49,365 nucleotides of DNA, from contig SKSF01000058.1 in NCBI GenBank assembly GCA_007118095.1, positions 1-49,365 of the forward strand, read 5' to 3'. The notes beneath the pieces are model-generated. The model worked only from the letters and a program-made list of their open reading frames with translations. It did no database searches and was not told where the DNA came from. Below are positions 1-8,211 of this stretch, piece after piece. This DNA is from Dehalococcoidia bacterium (GTDB taxonomy: Bacteria; Chloroflexota; Dehalococcoidia; Tepidiformales; Tepidiformaceae). Position numbers and translations under genes: made by a program. The stretch's first letter is position 1, and each line of letters starts with the position of its first letter.

Positions 1-1
1 G

Positions 2-940
2 CTAGGCACGGACGGGGAGCGCGCATCCAATCACATCCCGCACGTCCGCCACCTCGTTCGCGCTCAGCCATTGTTCCAATCCCTCCACCACGTCCAGCAG
101 CGCCCGCGGATTCGCAAACGTCGCCGTCCCAACCTGCACAGCACTGGCCCCCGCCATTAGGAATTCCACCGCATCCTCCCCCGTCCGGATGCCGCCACAC
201 CCGATGACCGGTACCCGCACCGCCTGTGCCACGTCGTACACGATCCGCAGCGCGATGGGCTTGATTGCGGGGCCGCTAAGTCCCCCGCGCGCTCTCGGCA
301 GCACCGGCTTCCGCCGCGCCGTATCGATAGCCAGCCCCAGCACCGTGTTGATTGCGCAGATAGCGGTCGCCCCCGCGTCTTCGCACGCGCGCGCAAGCTC
401 CACCGGGTCGGTCACATTTGGGGTCAGCTTGACGATCACCGGGAGCTCGCTATTCCGTACGGCCGCCCCGGTCGCGCGCGCCGCTGCCACCGGGTCCTGC
501 CCGATCTCGAGCCCCCCGATGTCTACGTTCGGACAGCTAATGTTCAGTTCCAGCGCCGCGATCCCCGGCAACCCGTCCAGCTCCCGCGCCATATCGCCAA
601 ACTCCGCGACCGTATCGCCCGCCAGGTTCGCGATCACCGGAACGTCCCAGCCGGCCCAGGCCGCTGACATCTCTCCCGCCACCTGGTCAACGCCGATGTT
701 TTGCAGCCCGATCGAATTCAGCATCCCCATCGGCGTCTCGGCTACGCGCGGCTGCGCATTGCCCGCCCGCGGTCTGACCGTGATGCCCTTGCTCACCATC
801 GCCCCGAGTCGTGCGATGTCGTAATGTTTCGCGAACTCGAACCCCCACGAAAACGTGCCGGATGCGGACATCACGGGGTTACGCAGCACCAGGTCCTGTT
901 TGTGCCCGGGCGCAAGGTCAACTGAAAGCTGCGGGGTCAT
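2..940 (-). CDS. pyrD: Dihydroorotate dehydrogenase, class 1B-like catalytic subunit
   Basis: Oxidises dihydroorotate to orotate with FMN in cytoplasmic pyrimidine synthesis. The 312-residue product has the full alpha/beta-barrel length. Visible motifs are NPVMSASGTF near the start, NISCPN (about residues 133-138) with the cysteine base expected of class 1B enzymes, KLTPNVTD with the conserved lysine, GGLSGPAIKP and the phosphate-binding GCGGIRTGEDA. Class 1B enzymes normally work with an electron-transfer subunit PyrK. None is visible here, but the window begins just past the stop codon, so pyrK could lie outside. The ATG at 940 is preferred over the in-frame GTG at 946 because it gives a typical N-terminus. 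The assignment is firm; the 1B subclass is inferred from the cysteine. Confidence 0.93.
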   Translation of the reverse strand: MTPQLSVDLAPGHKQDLVLRNPVMSASGTFSWGFEFAKHYDIARLGAMVSKGITVRPRAGNAQPRVAETPMGMLNSIGLQNIGVDQVAGEMSAAWAGWDVPVIANLAGDTVAEFGDMARELDGLPGIAALELNISCPNVDIGGLEIGQDPVAAARATGAAVRNSELPVIVKLTPNVTDPVELARACEDAGATAICAINTVLGLAIDTARRKPVLPRARGGLSGPAIKPIALRIVYDVAQAVRVPVIGCGGIRTGEDAVEFLMAGASAVQVGTATFANPRALLDVVEGLEQWLSANEVADVRDVIGCALPVRA

Positions 941-990
941 CCCCACCAGTCTACGGTCACCCGCCGCATGCGGCGATCAGTACGCCCCGG

Positions 991-1215
991 TCACACACCT
1001 TGCACCTTTTCCTCCACCCGGCTACCACGCCGGCCGCCCAGGTTGAAGTGGTCGCTGTCCCAGCTGAACTCTTCCGAACTGTTCCGGAACACCTTGTCCA
1101 CACCGCACAGCTTGCAATGTCCGCGGCTCGTCGCCCCGTTCGGCGGTTCAATGACCCAGTGGTGGCGGCAGATATCAGTCCCGGCTGCCGATTCCGGTGT
1201 TGTAGTCGTTTTCAT
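991..1215 (-). CDS. Small zinc-ribbon protein (HHWVIE type)
   Basis: A 74-residue protein with a compact probable metal site: CRHHW at residues 16-20 and CKLCG at 34-38, joined by the sequence VIEPPNGATSRGH. Small proteins with this C-x-H-H-W-V-I-E and C-K-x-C-G pattern recur in Chloroflexi and relatives, with no function known to me. The open frame extends upstream to 1392, but the ATG at 1215 leaves only an ordinary short lead and has GAGGG just before it, so I chose it. The C-terminal tail is basic and low in complexity. The gene sits between pyrD and mrp, convergent with nothing and divergent from mrp. Confidence 0.7.
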   Translation of the reverse strand: MKTTTTPESAAGTDICRHHWVIEPPNGATSRGHCKLCGVDKVFRNSSEEFSWDSDHFNLGGRRGSRVEEKVQGV

Positions 1216-1333
1216 CAGGCCCTCGTCAAAGTTCAGACTTCGAGGGCGGTCACATTTGTGCCCCTCGACCGCTCGCGACACTACGAAGACCCCTCGAAAG
1301 AACTGGTCAACCCGGGCAAGTAAGGGGAAAGAA

Positions 1334-1362
1334 TTGCCGAACCGCCCCGCGCCTTTTACGAT
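1334..1362 (+). promoter_or_regulatory. Candidate sigma-70 promoter for mrp
   Basis: TTGCCG (1334-1339) and TACGAT (1357-1362) are separated by 17 bp and lie about 130 bp before the mrp start, in a less GC-rich patch. Both boxes match four of six consensus bases. This is a pattern call only; no start site is known. Confidence 0.35.
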
Positions 1363-1489
1363 CAAGTTGTGCAATACCGCACAAGTCAGCACTTCACCGC
1401 GGTCACCGGGCCCCGGTGCCGCTCACAGCGCACGAACCCACCCCAACCCGTTCCGCTGGAGCCCGGTCTGCGAAAGGGACATCATCGCT

Positions 1490-2554
1490 ATGGCCACGAC
1501 CACGGCACCCGGCAAAGATGAGATCATGGCCGCGCTGGCCACGGTCAAAGATCCGGAGCTGCACAAAGACATCGTCTCCCTTGGCATGGTCAAGGGCGTC
1601 GAAATCGCCGACGGCGTTGTCGACCTCGATATCGAGCTCACGACCCCCGCTTGCCCCCTGAAAGACGAGATCGAAAACGACGTCCGTGCAGTCCTCGAAC
1701 CGCTCGGCATCCCCGAAGTTCGAGTCGACTTTGGCGCCAGGGTCCGCCCCACGAACCCTGCGGAAGGCCAGAAGGCCATCGAAGGCGTCAGCAACGTTAT
1801 CGCCGTTGCGAGTAACAAGGGTGGTGTCGGCAAATCCACCGTCGCCGCAAACATGGCTGTCGCTCTGGCCCAGACAGGCGCCCGCGTCGGCCTCATCGAT
1901 GCCGACATCACCGGGCCAAACATTCCCACCATGTTCGGCCTCAGCGCCGGTCTCCAGGCTCAGGAGACCACGGGCCTCCGCGCCGTCGAGCGCTATGGCG
2001 TCCACGTCGTGTCCATCGGGTTCCTGCTCCCCCGTGGCACACCGGTCGTCTGGCGAGGCCCCATGATCGGGAGCGCTGTCCGCCAGCTCCTGCACGACGT
2101 CCCATGGGAGAACATCGACTACCTCATCGTCGACCTGCCGCCAGGCACCAGTGACGCCTCCATGAGCCTCGCACAGGAAGCCCCCGTCGCCGGTTCCATC
2201 ATCGTTTCGACACCGCAGGCAGTGTCACTCGAAGATGCGATGAAGGCCGTCTCCATGTTCGAAAAGCTCGGCGTCCCCGTCTTCGGCATGGTCGAGAACA
2301 TGAGCTACTTCATCGCGCCGGACACCGGCAACCGCTATGACATCTTTGGCAGCGGCGGCGCGGAGCAGGCCGCCGACGACCTGGGTATCGACTTCCTCGG
2401 CGCTGTGCCGATCGAGCCCAATATCCGAGAGGGCGCAGACAACGGCTTGCCGCTTGTCCACAGCCATCCCGATTCAGAATCCGCGAAGGCCTTCCACCAC
2501 ATCGCTGGCCAGGTCGCCGCACGAATTAGCGTTCTACAAAGGATGGGTAACTAA
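1490..2554 (+). CDS. mrp: Mrp/ApbC-family P-loop ATPase (Fe-S carrier type)
   Basis: A 354-residue cytoplasmic protein. The N-terminal MIP18/DUF59 domain (about 8-85) carries the conserved TTPACPLKD segment with Cys55. The C-terminal Mrp/NBP35 deviant P-loop ATPase has SNKGGVGKST at 108-117, DADITGPNIP at 137-146 and VDLPPGTSD at 214-222. Family members transfer or assemble Fe-S clusters. The usual CPHC pair after VENMSYF is replaced by IAPDTG (about 275-280), so the bridging cluster site is absent, as in some SalA-like members. The open frame runs far upstream, but the ATG at 1490 follows GAAAGGGA at a suitable distance and begins at the expected domain edge. The NYN gene follows after 8 bp. 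Confidence 0.92.
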   Translation: MATTTAPGKDEIMAALATVKDPELHKDIVSLGMVKGVEIADGVVDLDIELTTPACPLKDEIENDVRAVLEPLGIPEVRVDFGARVRPTNPAEGQKAIEGVSNVIAVASNKGGVGKSTVAANMAVALAQTGARVGLIDADITGPNIPTMFGLSAGLQAQETTGLRAVERYGVHVVSIGFLLPRGTPVVWRGPMIGSAVRQLLHDVPWENIDYLIVDLPPGTSDASMSLAQEAPVAGSIIVSTPQAVSLEDAMKAVSMFEKLGVPVFGMVENMSYFIAPDTGNRYDIFGSGGAEQAADDLGIDFLGAVPIEPNIREGADNGLPLVHSHPDSESAKAFHHIAGQVAARISVLQRMGN

Positions 2555-2562
2555 ACCCCGCA

Positions 2563-3681
2563 ATGGCACTCAACATCTTTCCTCGTCGAGACAATCAGCG
2601 TTCCGAAGCACCAAAAGAAGACGCTGAACCAGGACCACCTCCACAGATAGAGGCGCCCGCACAGGACGACAACGCCCCCCGGGACGACTCGTCCGCCACA
2701 GCATCAACGTCATCCTCCGGGCGCCGTTCCAGCACGCGGACACGGCGGACAACCGCCAGCCGAAGCCGCTCAACCGCCACGGAAAAGTCCGAGGAAGACG
2801 GCAAGTCCGAAGAAGAGGAGACGCAGTCCGGGTCCAGGAAATCGGCCTCCTCCAGCCGGCGCGGCTCCAGCCGCAAGACCGCGGAAGCAGATACCGAAGA
2901 GGGCGACGACTCGACGAAGAGCACGCGCTCCCGCACGACACGCAGCCGCTCCCGCAAGACCGAGACAGAGACCCAGGACGAAACACCGGCGGAAGACGAG
3001 AAGAAGACGACTTCTAGCCGCTCCCGCTCGACGAAGAGCACCGCGAAGAGCACCCCTGCCACCGCCGAGCCCGCCGTCGACCTTGCCCCCCTGGTGAAGG
3101 CCATCGAGCAGCAGGGCAAGCAGATCGAAGCGCTGAGCCGCGCGATCCAGGACGGTCAGGGCCAGCAGGACCGCCGCTCCTACGCACCTCCCGCACGCGT
3201 TGGCGTCTTCGTCGATGTCGCCAACGTTGAACTCGGCGCCGACCGTGCCAAGATGCGCCTCGACTGGGGCCGCGTGCTCAACTTCCTCGGCCGTGATCGC
3301 CAGCTTGTCCGCGCCATCGCCTACGCGCCGGTCCACGACGACCCCGAGGTCAGCCGCGAAACCCAGCGCTTCGTCGAACCATTCCTCGATAAGGGCTACA
3401 AGATCATTACCAAGCCCCTCAAGCGCTTCTCCGATGGCACAATCAAGGCCAACGTCGATATCGAGCTCGCCCTCGACGTAATGAACATGCTCGAACGCCT
3501 CGACGTCGTCTGCCTGGTTAGCGGAGATGGAGACTTCGAACCCCTCGTCAAGTCCGCACAGGACCGCGGCGTCCGCGTCGAAGTCGTCGCGCTCTCCAAT
3601 AGTTGCTCGAACAACCTCCGCGATCTTTCCGACGCGTTTATCGACCTGCAGTCGCGCGCGAACGAAGTCCGCGCACGGTAG
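2563..3681 (+). CDS. NYN-domain (LabA/DUF88-like) protein with Arg/Ser-rich N-terminus
   Basis: A 372-residue protein in two parts. Residues about 35-170 are a low-complexity, probably disordered stretch rich in Ser, Arg, Lys, Thr and Glu, and about 172-200 could form a short coiled coil. Residues about 210-365 are an NYN/PIN-like nuclease fold: VGVFVDVAN (213-221), NVDIELALDVM (297-307) and VSGDGDFEPL (319-328) supply the acidic metal-binding residues. NYN domains are predicted RNases, and the basic tail suggests nucleic-acid binding. The gene starts 8 bp after mrp with no strong Shine-Dalgarno, so it is probably translationally coupled. Substrate unknown. Confidence 0.85.
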   Translation: MALNIFPRRDNQRSEAPKEDAEPGPPPQIEAPAQDDNAPRDDSSATASTSSSGRRSSTRTRRTTASRSRSTATEKSEEDGKSEEEETQSGSRKSASSSRRGSSRKTAEADTEEGDDSTKSTRSRTTRSRSRKTETETQDETPAEDEKKTTSSRSRSTKSTAKSTPATAEPAVDLAPLVKAIEQQGKQIEALSRAIQDGQGQQDRRSYAPPARVGVFVDVANVELGADRAKMRLDWGRVLNFLGRDRQLVRAIAYAPVHDDPEVSRETQRFVEPFLDKGYKIITKPLKRFSDGTIKANVDIELALDVMNMLERLDVVCLVSGDGDFEPLVKSAQDRGVRVEVVALSNSCSNNLRDLSDAFIDLQSRANEVRAR

Positions 3682-3691
3682 CTGCCCAAAT

Positions 3692-3719
3692 GGGAGGCGT
3701 GCCGCCCGGCACGCCTCCC
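3692..3719 (+). terminator. Hairpin terminator after the NYN gene
   Basis: A perfect 13-bp inverted repeat, GGGAGGCGTGCCG (3692-3704) and CGGCACGCCTCCC (3707-3719), starts 10 bp after the stop codon. A pyrimidine-rich stretch (GCTATCCTCCTTCCCC) follows. It lacks a clean U-tract but is a very stable stem. Confidence 0.65.
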
Positions 3720-3753
3720 GCTATCCTCCTTCCCCAGCAGAAGGAGGACTCCC

Positions 3754-4617
3754 ATGACCGCGACCCTTCAGTGGTTCGGCACAGCCACCTGGCGCCTCGA
3801 AGTTCACGACACTGTCATCTGGCTCGATGCCTACATAAACCGCTCCCCCGCCGCGCCGCCCCTCCCCTATCGTGCCGACGACGTAGACCGCGCTGACTAC
3901 ATCCTCATCGGGCATTCCCACTTTGACCACATCGCCGATGCAGGCCTGGTCGCCGGGAACACAGGTGCCACCGTCATCGGTTCCGAGCTCAGTTGCGAAA
4001 TCGTCCGCGACGAAGGCATCCCCGCGGAACGCACAATCGTGTCGTCCGGTGGCGAAGAACTCGACCTGGGCCCCGTCCGCGTCACAACCTTCCCTTCCCT
4101 CCACGGGTTCAACGGCCTCAAGGAATGGCCCGACCCCCAGGGCCGAGACCGCCGCGCCCGGGTCGCCGCTATGCGTGCAAGCCAACCTGAGCTCGCCGAA
4201 GCCTCCCTCGCGCACATGAACAACGTCCCCGAAAAGCAGCGCAACGACGGCGGGCCGCTCGCATACGTGCTCGAATGGGCCAGCTTCCGCCTCTTCTGGC
4301 ACGACACCCCTGGCATGGTCCGCGATTCCTGGAAAGCTGCTGCCGCACGCGGCCCCATCGACCTCGCACTCCTCTCGGCGGCTGCCGCCTTCTCCACACC
4401 AAACATCGATGGAGAGCCCGTCGATGACGGCGCCGTCCCTTTCGTGACGGGCATGACTTCCCTCCTCCGTCCCGCCACCGTCGTGATGAACCACCACGAC
4501 GACTGGTGTCCCCCGGTCACCTTTCACCTCGACGAGGAACACTTCCGGCCCGGGATTGAAGACCAGGGCAGCACCCTCCGCGTCATTGGTACCGGTGAAA
4601 TCATCGCGCTCGAATAA
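3754..4617 (+). CDS. Metallo-beta-lactamase-fold hydrolase
   Basis: A 287-residue soluble protein. GHSHFDHIAD (about 53-62) is the zinc-binding HxHxDH signature. A second histidine occurs in PSLHGF (about 116), with others in the WHDTPG and MNHHDD segments. The fold is therefore clear, but the substrate is not; UlaG-like lactonases and metal-dependent hydrolases of this size share this layout. There is no signal peptide. The start is fixed by AAGGAGG six bases before the ATG. It stands alone, after a terminator and before an LLM oxidoreductase with its own ribosome-binding site. Confidence 0.85.
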   Translation: MTATLQWFGTATWRLEVHDTVIWLDAYINRSPAAPPLPYRADDVDRADYILIGHSHFDHIADAGLVAGNTGATVIGSELSCEIVRDEGIPAERTIVSSGGEELDLGPVRVTTFPSLHGFNGLKEWPDPQGRDRRARVAAMRASQPELAEASLAHMNNVPEKQRNDGGPLAYVLEWASFRLFWHDTPGMVRDSWKAAAARGPIDLALLSAAAAFSTPNIDGEPVDDGAVPFVTGMTSLLRPATVVMNHHDDWCPPVTFHLDEEHFRPGIEDQGSTLRVIGTGEIIALE

Positions 4618-4687
4618 CCTTCGGGCTGTCTGATGTGAACGCAGGACGTAGACTGCACTCCATCAGCAGCTACCGAATGGAGACAAT

Positions 4688-5728
4688 ATGAAGCTCGGCA
4701 TCAATATCGGGTACTCGGGGGCACAGCTCACCGTCCCCGTCGAATTCGTCCAGCAACTCGAGCAGCTCGGCTACGACTCCGTATGGGCGGCCGAGGCGTA
4801 CGGCTCCGATGCCGTCACGCCCCTCGCCTATCTCGCCGGCAAGACCTCGAAGATCAAGCTCGGCACCGGCATCCTCCAGATACCCGCCCGCACACCCGCC
4901 ATGTGTGCCATGACCATGCAAAGCCTCGACCAGATATCCGGTGGCCGGGCGCTGGTCGGCCTTGGCCTCTCCGGCCCCCAGGTTGTCGAAGGCTGGCATG
5001 GTGTGCCGTATGGCAAGCCTGCCGCCCGCACACGCGAATACGTAGAAATCATGCGCAAGATCTGGGCCCGCGAAGAACCCGTCACCTACCAGGGCCAGGA
5101 GTACCAGCTCCCCTATAACGGCCCCGGCGCCACTGGCCTCGGCAAGCCCCTCAAGTCCATCCTCCATGGACGCCAGCTCCCCGTGTATCTCGCGACCATG
5201 GGCCCGGTGAACATCCGCAACACCGCCGAGCTCGCCGATGGCTGGCTGCCCATCTGGTTCAGCCCGAAGCGCGCCGAGCTCTTCCGGCCCTCCCTTGAAG
5301 AAGGCTTCCGGCGCGCGGGCAATGGAAAATCGATGAAGGACTTCGACATCGCCGCCGGCTGCACGGTCATCATCACGGACGACCTCAAGGCGGGATTCGA
5401 AACCATGAAGCCGAACCTGGCGCTCTACATGGGCGGCATGGGCGCGAAAGACAAGAACTTCCACAACGAGATGATGCGCCGCTACGGCTACGAAGAGGCC
5501 GCCGAACGCGTCCAGGACCTCTATCTCGCGGGCCGCAAGCAGGAAGCCGAAGCCGAGATCCCCGACGAGCTTTGCGACGAACTCTCGCTCATTGGTCCGA
5601 AGGATCGCATTCGCGAGCGGCTCAAGGACTGGGAAGACGCCGGCGTCTCAACGTTGCTGGTCCAGTCCCGCCAGCAAGAGGCAGTCGAGTTTATGGCCGA
5701 AATCACCGGCGCCAGCAAAGGCGCCTGA
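4688..5728 (+). CDS. LLM-class (luciferase-like) F420-dependent oxidoreductase
   Basis: A 346-residue TIM-barrel protein of the bacterial luciferase-like superfamily, starting MKLGINIGYSG. Typical segments are GYDSVWAAEAYGSDAVTPL (about 32-50), IKLGTGILQIPARTPA and GRALVGLGLSGPQVVEGWHG. This subgroup usually carries F420 (as in mycobacteria and Chloroflexi) rather than FMN, and related enzymes reduce or oxidise small organic substrates. F420 use is inferred from family resemblance, since cofactor genes are not in the window. GGAG lies five bases before the ATG. The gene is convergent with the following regulator. Confidence 0.9.
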   Translation: MKLGINIGYSGAQLTVPVEFVQQLEQLGYDSVWAAEAYGSDAVTPLAYLAGKTSKIKLGTGILQIPARTPAMCAMTMQSLDQISGGRALVGLGLSGPQVVEGWHGVPYGKPAARTREYVEIMRKIWAREEPVTYQGQEYQLPYNGPGATGLGKPLKSILHGRQLPVYLATMGPVNIRNTAELADGWLPIWFSPKRAELFRPSLEEGFRRAGNGKSMKDFDIAAGCTVIITDDLKAGFETMKPNLALYMGGMGAKDKNFHNEMMRRYGYEEAAERVQDLYLAGRKQEAEAEIPDELCDELSLIGPKDRIRERLKDWEDAGVSTLLVQSRQQEAVEFMAEITGASKGA

Positions 5729-5736
5729 CCATACAG

Positions 5737-5761
5737 GGCGCCGGGCCGTACGTCCGGCGCC
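5737..5761. terminator. Hairpin between convergent genes
   Basis: GGCGCCGG (5737-5744) pairs with CCGGCGCC (5754-5761) around a 9-nt loop. It lies in the 41-bp gap between the convergent LLM gene and regulator, so it may serve both strands. No U-tract follows. Confidence 0.5.
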
Positions 5762-5769
5762 ATCCTCCC

Positions 5770-6450
5770 CTACGCGCCCTGCGGCACGAAGTGGTACACA
5801 CACCGCCGGTCGCCGCGCACCTGGTGCTCAAGACGGTGTACCTCACTGTCGGGGTGTACCTGGTCCAGCATCGTCCGCTCCAGCTCGCATATCACCGGGT
5901 GGTCGCGGGCAACTGACAGGAAGGGGCAGTGATATACCTTGAGCTCGTGCGCGCCGTCGTCTGCCTCCTCAACGTCCGCTAGGAACTTCTGCTGCTCGTA
6001 CACGTGCTGCAACTCGTCGCGTGGGAGTGTGCCCGATGCCGGGTCCACCAGGCTGCTGAGCTCCGCGCGCTGCTGTTCGGCCAGCCAGTGCCAGAAGCCC
6101 GCGAGGCGCTCAGGGTCTTCCCGCGAAAGGTAGACGACCATGCCCTCCCACAGCGCTTCCGAATGCGTCGGAAAGACAGCCTCGCCCGCCTCGGTAAGCT
6201 CATAGCTGTGACGCCGGCGTCCGGGACCATGGCCTACCAGCCGGTGCGCCACCAGTCCCGATGCCTCGAGCAGCCCCAGCGGGCCCCGTATGCCCGCCTC
6301 CGAAAGGTTCAACTGCCCGGCAAGCTCCACGACGGTCGCCGTCCCAAGCCGCTTGAGCGTGACCAGGAGCCGTTGTGCCGTCACCGGGTAGGCTTCCAGC
6401 GGCAGAGCCTGCCTTCGATGTCGCTGCCTTCGCAAGGTCCGTTCCACCAT
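5770..6450 (-). CDS. DeoR/SufR-like transcriptional regulator with C-terminal cysteines
   Basis: A 226-residue protein. A winged helix-turn-helix lies near residues 22-90 (TAQRLLVTLKRLGTATVVEL, then LSEAGIRGPLGLLEASGLV). The C-terminal region has three cysteines, C175, C188 and C217, spaced Cx12C then x28. SufR-type members of COG2345 bind an Fe-S cluster through cysteines with very similar spacing, so this may be an iron-sulfur or redox sensor; that is inference. The frame extends to a GTG at 6486, but the ATG at 6450 has GGAGG four bases upstream and was chosen. An inverted repeat about 50 bp upstream could be its operator. Confidence 0.8.
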   Translation of the reverse strand: MVERTLRRQRHRRQALPLEAYPVTAQRLLVTLKRLGTATVVELAGQLNLSEAGIRGPLGLLEASGLVAHRLVGHGPGRRRHSYELTEAGEAVFPTHSEALWEGMVVYLSREDPERLAGFWHWLAEQQRAELSSLVDPASGTLPRDELQHVYEQQKFLADVEEADDGAHELKVYHCPFLSVARDHPVICELERTMLDQVHPDSEVHRLEHQVRGDRRCVYHFVPQGA

Positions 6451-6496
6451 GCCCCCTCCGCCATCCAGCTTGGGACGGCATAACACGCATCATTCC

Positions 6497-6526
6497 CCGT
6501 GACGGTTCCGCGACCGCCCGTCACGG
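6497..6526. promoter_or_regulatory. Inverted repeat upstream of the SufR-like regulator
   Basis: CCGTGACG (6497-6504) and CGTCACGG (6519-6526) form a perfect 8-bp inverted repeat with a 14-bp spacer, about 47 bp upstream of the regulator start. Its position suits an autoregulatory operator, though a simple hairpin is also possible. Confidence 0.35.
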
Positions 6527-6688
6527 CGCATTGCGACGGCATGTGGCACGGGGACATCCCCGCACCTCACGTCCAGCCAATGCTTGCATCTCAGGCTAAA
6601 ATCGAAGGGTTACGCTATCGTTGAAAGTGGGTTTTGCGTTGTGACTTACGCGCGAAGCGGTCCATTGCGGGTCTCGTGGGGTCGCGCG

Positions 6689-7543
6689 TTAATTGCCCGG
6701 CGTTATCTGCTTGCCGGGCTCGCTCTCCCATGGTGGCGCGATCTGGTGGAATCCCCCGCCTGCGGTCCAGCCGCCATCAACGTACAGAATGTGGCCGGTG
6801 ATGAACCGTGCCGCGTCCGACGCGAGAAATACGATCGCCGCTTCAAGGTCCTCGGGGCGTCCGAGCCTCCCCATTGGAGTCCGCGTTTCCGCCTGCACCT
6901 TCGTCCCCGGCGTCGCCTCGAACACCTGGTCCATCATTTCCGTGCCTTCGAAGTAACTCGGCGCAATCGCGTTCACCCGGATGTTCTCCCGCGCAAACTC
7001 GAGCGCCAGCACCCGCGTGAGCGCGTCGACGCCCCCCTTCGCTGCGTGGTAGCTCGCCGCGCGGAATTCGCTGCCCACTTTTCCCAGGATCGAGCTGATG
7101 TTGATGATGACCCCGCTGCCCTGCTTCACCATCTGCTGCGATGCCAGCCGGCACCCCAGGGTCGTCGCCATCAGGTCGAGCTCAATCACATTGCGGATGC
7201 GCCGTGGGCTCGCCTGGTCGTGTCGCGTCCCCGAGCGGTCGGTATAGCCCGCGTTGTTCACCATGATGTCCAGGCTGCCGAACTCCTCCACCACCTGGTT
7301 GAAGAGTCCTTCCATCGCTTCCTCGTCCGTGATGTCGCAGCTAATCCCCTTCGCTTTGACGCCATGTGTGCGCAGATCCGCCGCCACCGAATCGAGCAAC
7401 TCCTGCCGCCGTGCAGTCACCACCACATTGGCGCCCGCCTTCGCCATCCCCTGCGCAAAGGCGACCCCCAGGCCGCTCGACCCGCCCGTCACCAGCGCGG
7501 TCTTCCCCGAGAGGTCAAACAGTTCCATCAGCTTGGGGTCCAT
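6689..7543 (-). CDS. Short-chain dehydrogenase/reductase (SDR)
   Basis: A 284-residue classical SDR that uses NAD(P)(H). The Rossmann motif TGGSSGLG is at 19-26, NNAG at 96-99, the catalytic serine at 150/151 and YHAAK with Tyr165 and Lys169. The layout resembles gluconate 5-dehydrogenase and 3-oxoacyl-ACP reductase-like SDRs, but the substrate cannot be read from sequence. The tail adds roughly 20 residues beyond the usual SDR end. GGAG precedes the ATG. A GCCCGGC/GCCGGGC hairpin (6695-6719) overlaps the stop region and may terminate transcription. It lies 60 bp downstream of gmk and could be the last gene of that operon. Confidence 0.9.
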   Translation of the reverse strand: MDPKLMELFDLSGKTALVTGGSSGLGVAFAQGMAKAGANVVVTARRQELLDSVAADLRTHGVKAKGISCDITDEEAMEGLFNQVVEEFGSLDIMVNNAGYTDRSGTRHDQASPRRIRNVIELDLMATTLGCRLASQQMVKQGSGVIINISSILGKVGSEFRAASYHAAKGGVDALTRVLALEFARENIRVNAIAPSYFEGTEMMDQVFEATPGTKVQAETRTPMGRLGRPEDLEAAIVFLASDAARFITGHILYVDGGWTAGGGFHQIAPPWESEPGKQITPGN

Positions 7544-7602
7544 CGTCGTCTCCTTCCGTGCGGCGCCAGCAGTTCACCCGGCGGCCAGCCTGCAAGTTTG
7601 CC

Positions 7603-8208
7603 CTATCCCTGCGGCAAACGCAGCCGGGGTTTCGGTCGCTCCGTGTTCGTGCGTTCTGTTTCGATGATGTCGATCAGTTCGCTTACAGCCTCGTCGGCCT
7701 TGTGGCTCCGGTTCACGACGACATAATCATTATTCGGCATGTCTGCCAGCTCGTCTTCGAGCACTGCAATCCGCCGCTCAATCGTCTCTTCGTCCTCGGT
7801 CTCCCGGCCCGCCAGCCGCTGCCGCAGCGCATCCTCGTTCTCGGCGGCCACGAACACGAAGACCGCTCCCTCCAGCAGCTCCCGCCACCGCCGCGCGCCC
7901 TGGACATCGGTTCGGATGACGATATCGCGCCCCTTGGCCAGCGGGCGCTCCAGCTCGTCCCGTTCCAGCCCCTTGAGGTCCCCGTATACCAGCGCCCGCT
8001 CGACAAAATCGCCGCGCTCTACCTTGTCCAGGAACTCCTCGGGCGTGACGAAGTGATAGTGCGTGCCCTGCGCTTCGTCACGGCGCGGTGGTCGGCTCGT
8101 CGTGCTCGTCGGCCGGTGAATATCGATGCGCTGCCGCAGGATATCGATGAGGGTGTCTTTGCCTACGCCCGAAGGGCCATGCAGTACTATCGCGACCGGT
8201 TTTTTCAT
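7603..8208 (-). CDS. gmk: Guanylate kinase
   Basis: A 201-residue cytoplasmic enzyme that phosphorylates GMP to GDP with ATP. The P-loop GPSGVGKDT is at 11-19. The GMP-binding region reads STTSRPPRRDEAQGTHYHF (about 35-53), matching the family's TTR.PR..E..G..Y.F pattern with a Ser inserted before Arg. The DVQGA segment (about 101-105) and RR in the lid are present. It starts 3 bp after the aroA stop, with AGGGA immediately before the ATG, so it is likely coupled to aroA. Length is normal. Confidence 0.9.
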   Translation of the reverse strand: MKKPVAIVLHGPSGVGKDTLIDILRQRIDIHRPTSTTSRPPRRDEAQGTHYHFVTPEEFLDKVERGDFVERALVYGDLKGLERDELERPLAKGRDIVIRTDVQGARRWRELLEGAVFVFVAAENEDALRQRLAGRETEDEETIERRIAVLEDELADMPNNDYVVVNRSHKADEAVSELIDIIETERTNTERPKPRLRLPQG

Positions 8209-8211
8209 TCC

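Noticed and set aside
968-1489. Upstream in-frame extension of mrp to position 968
   Set aside because: The added 174 residues are basic and rich in Pro/Ser with no family resemblance, and a good ribosome-binding site lies before ATG 1490.
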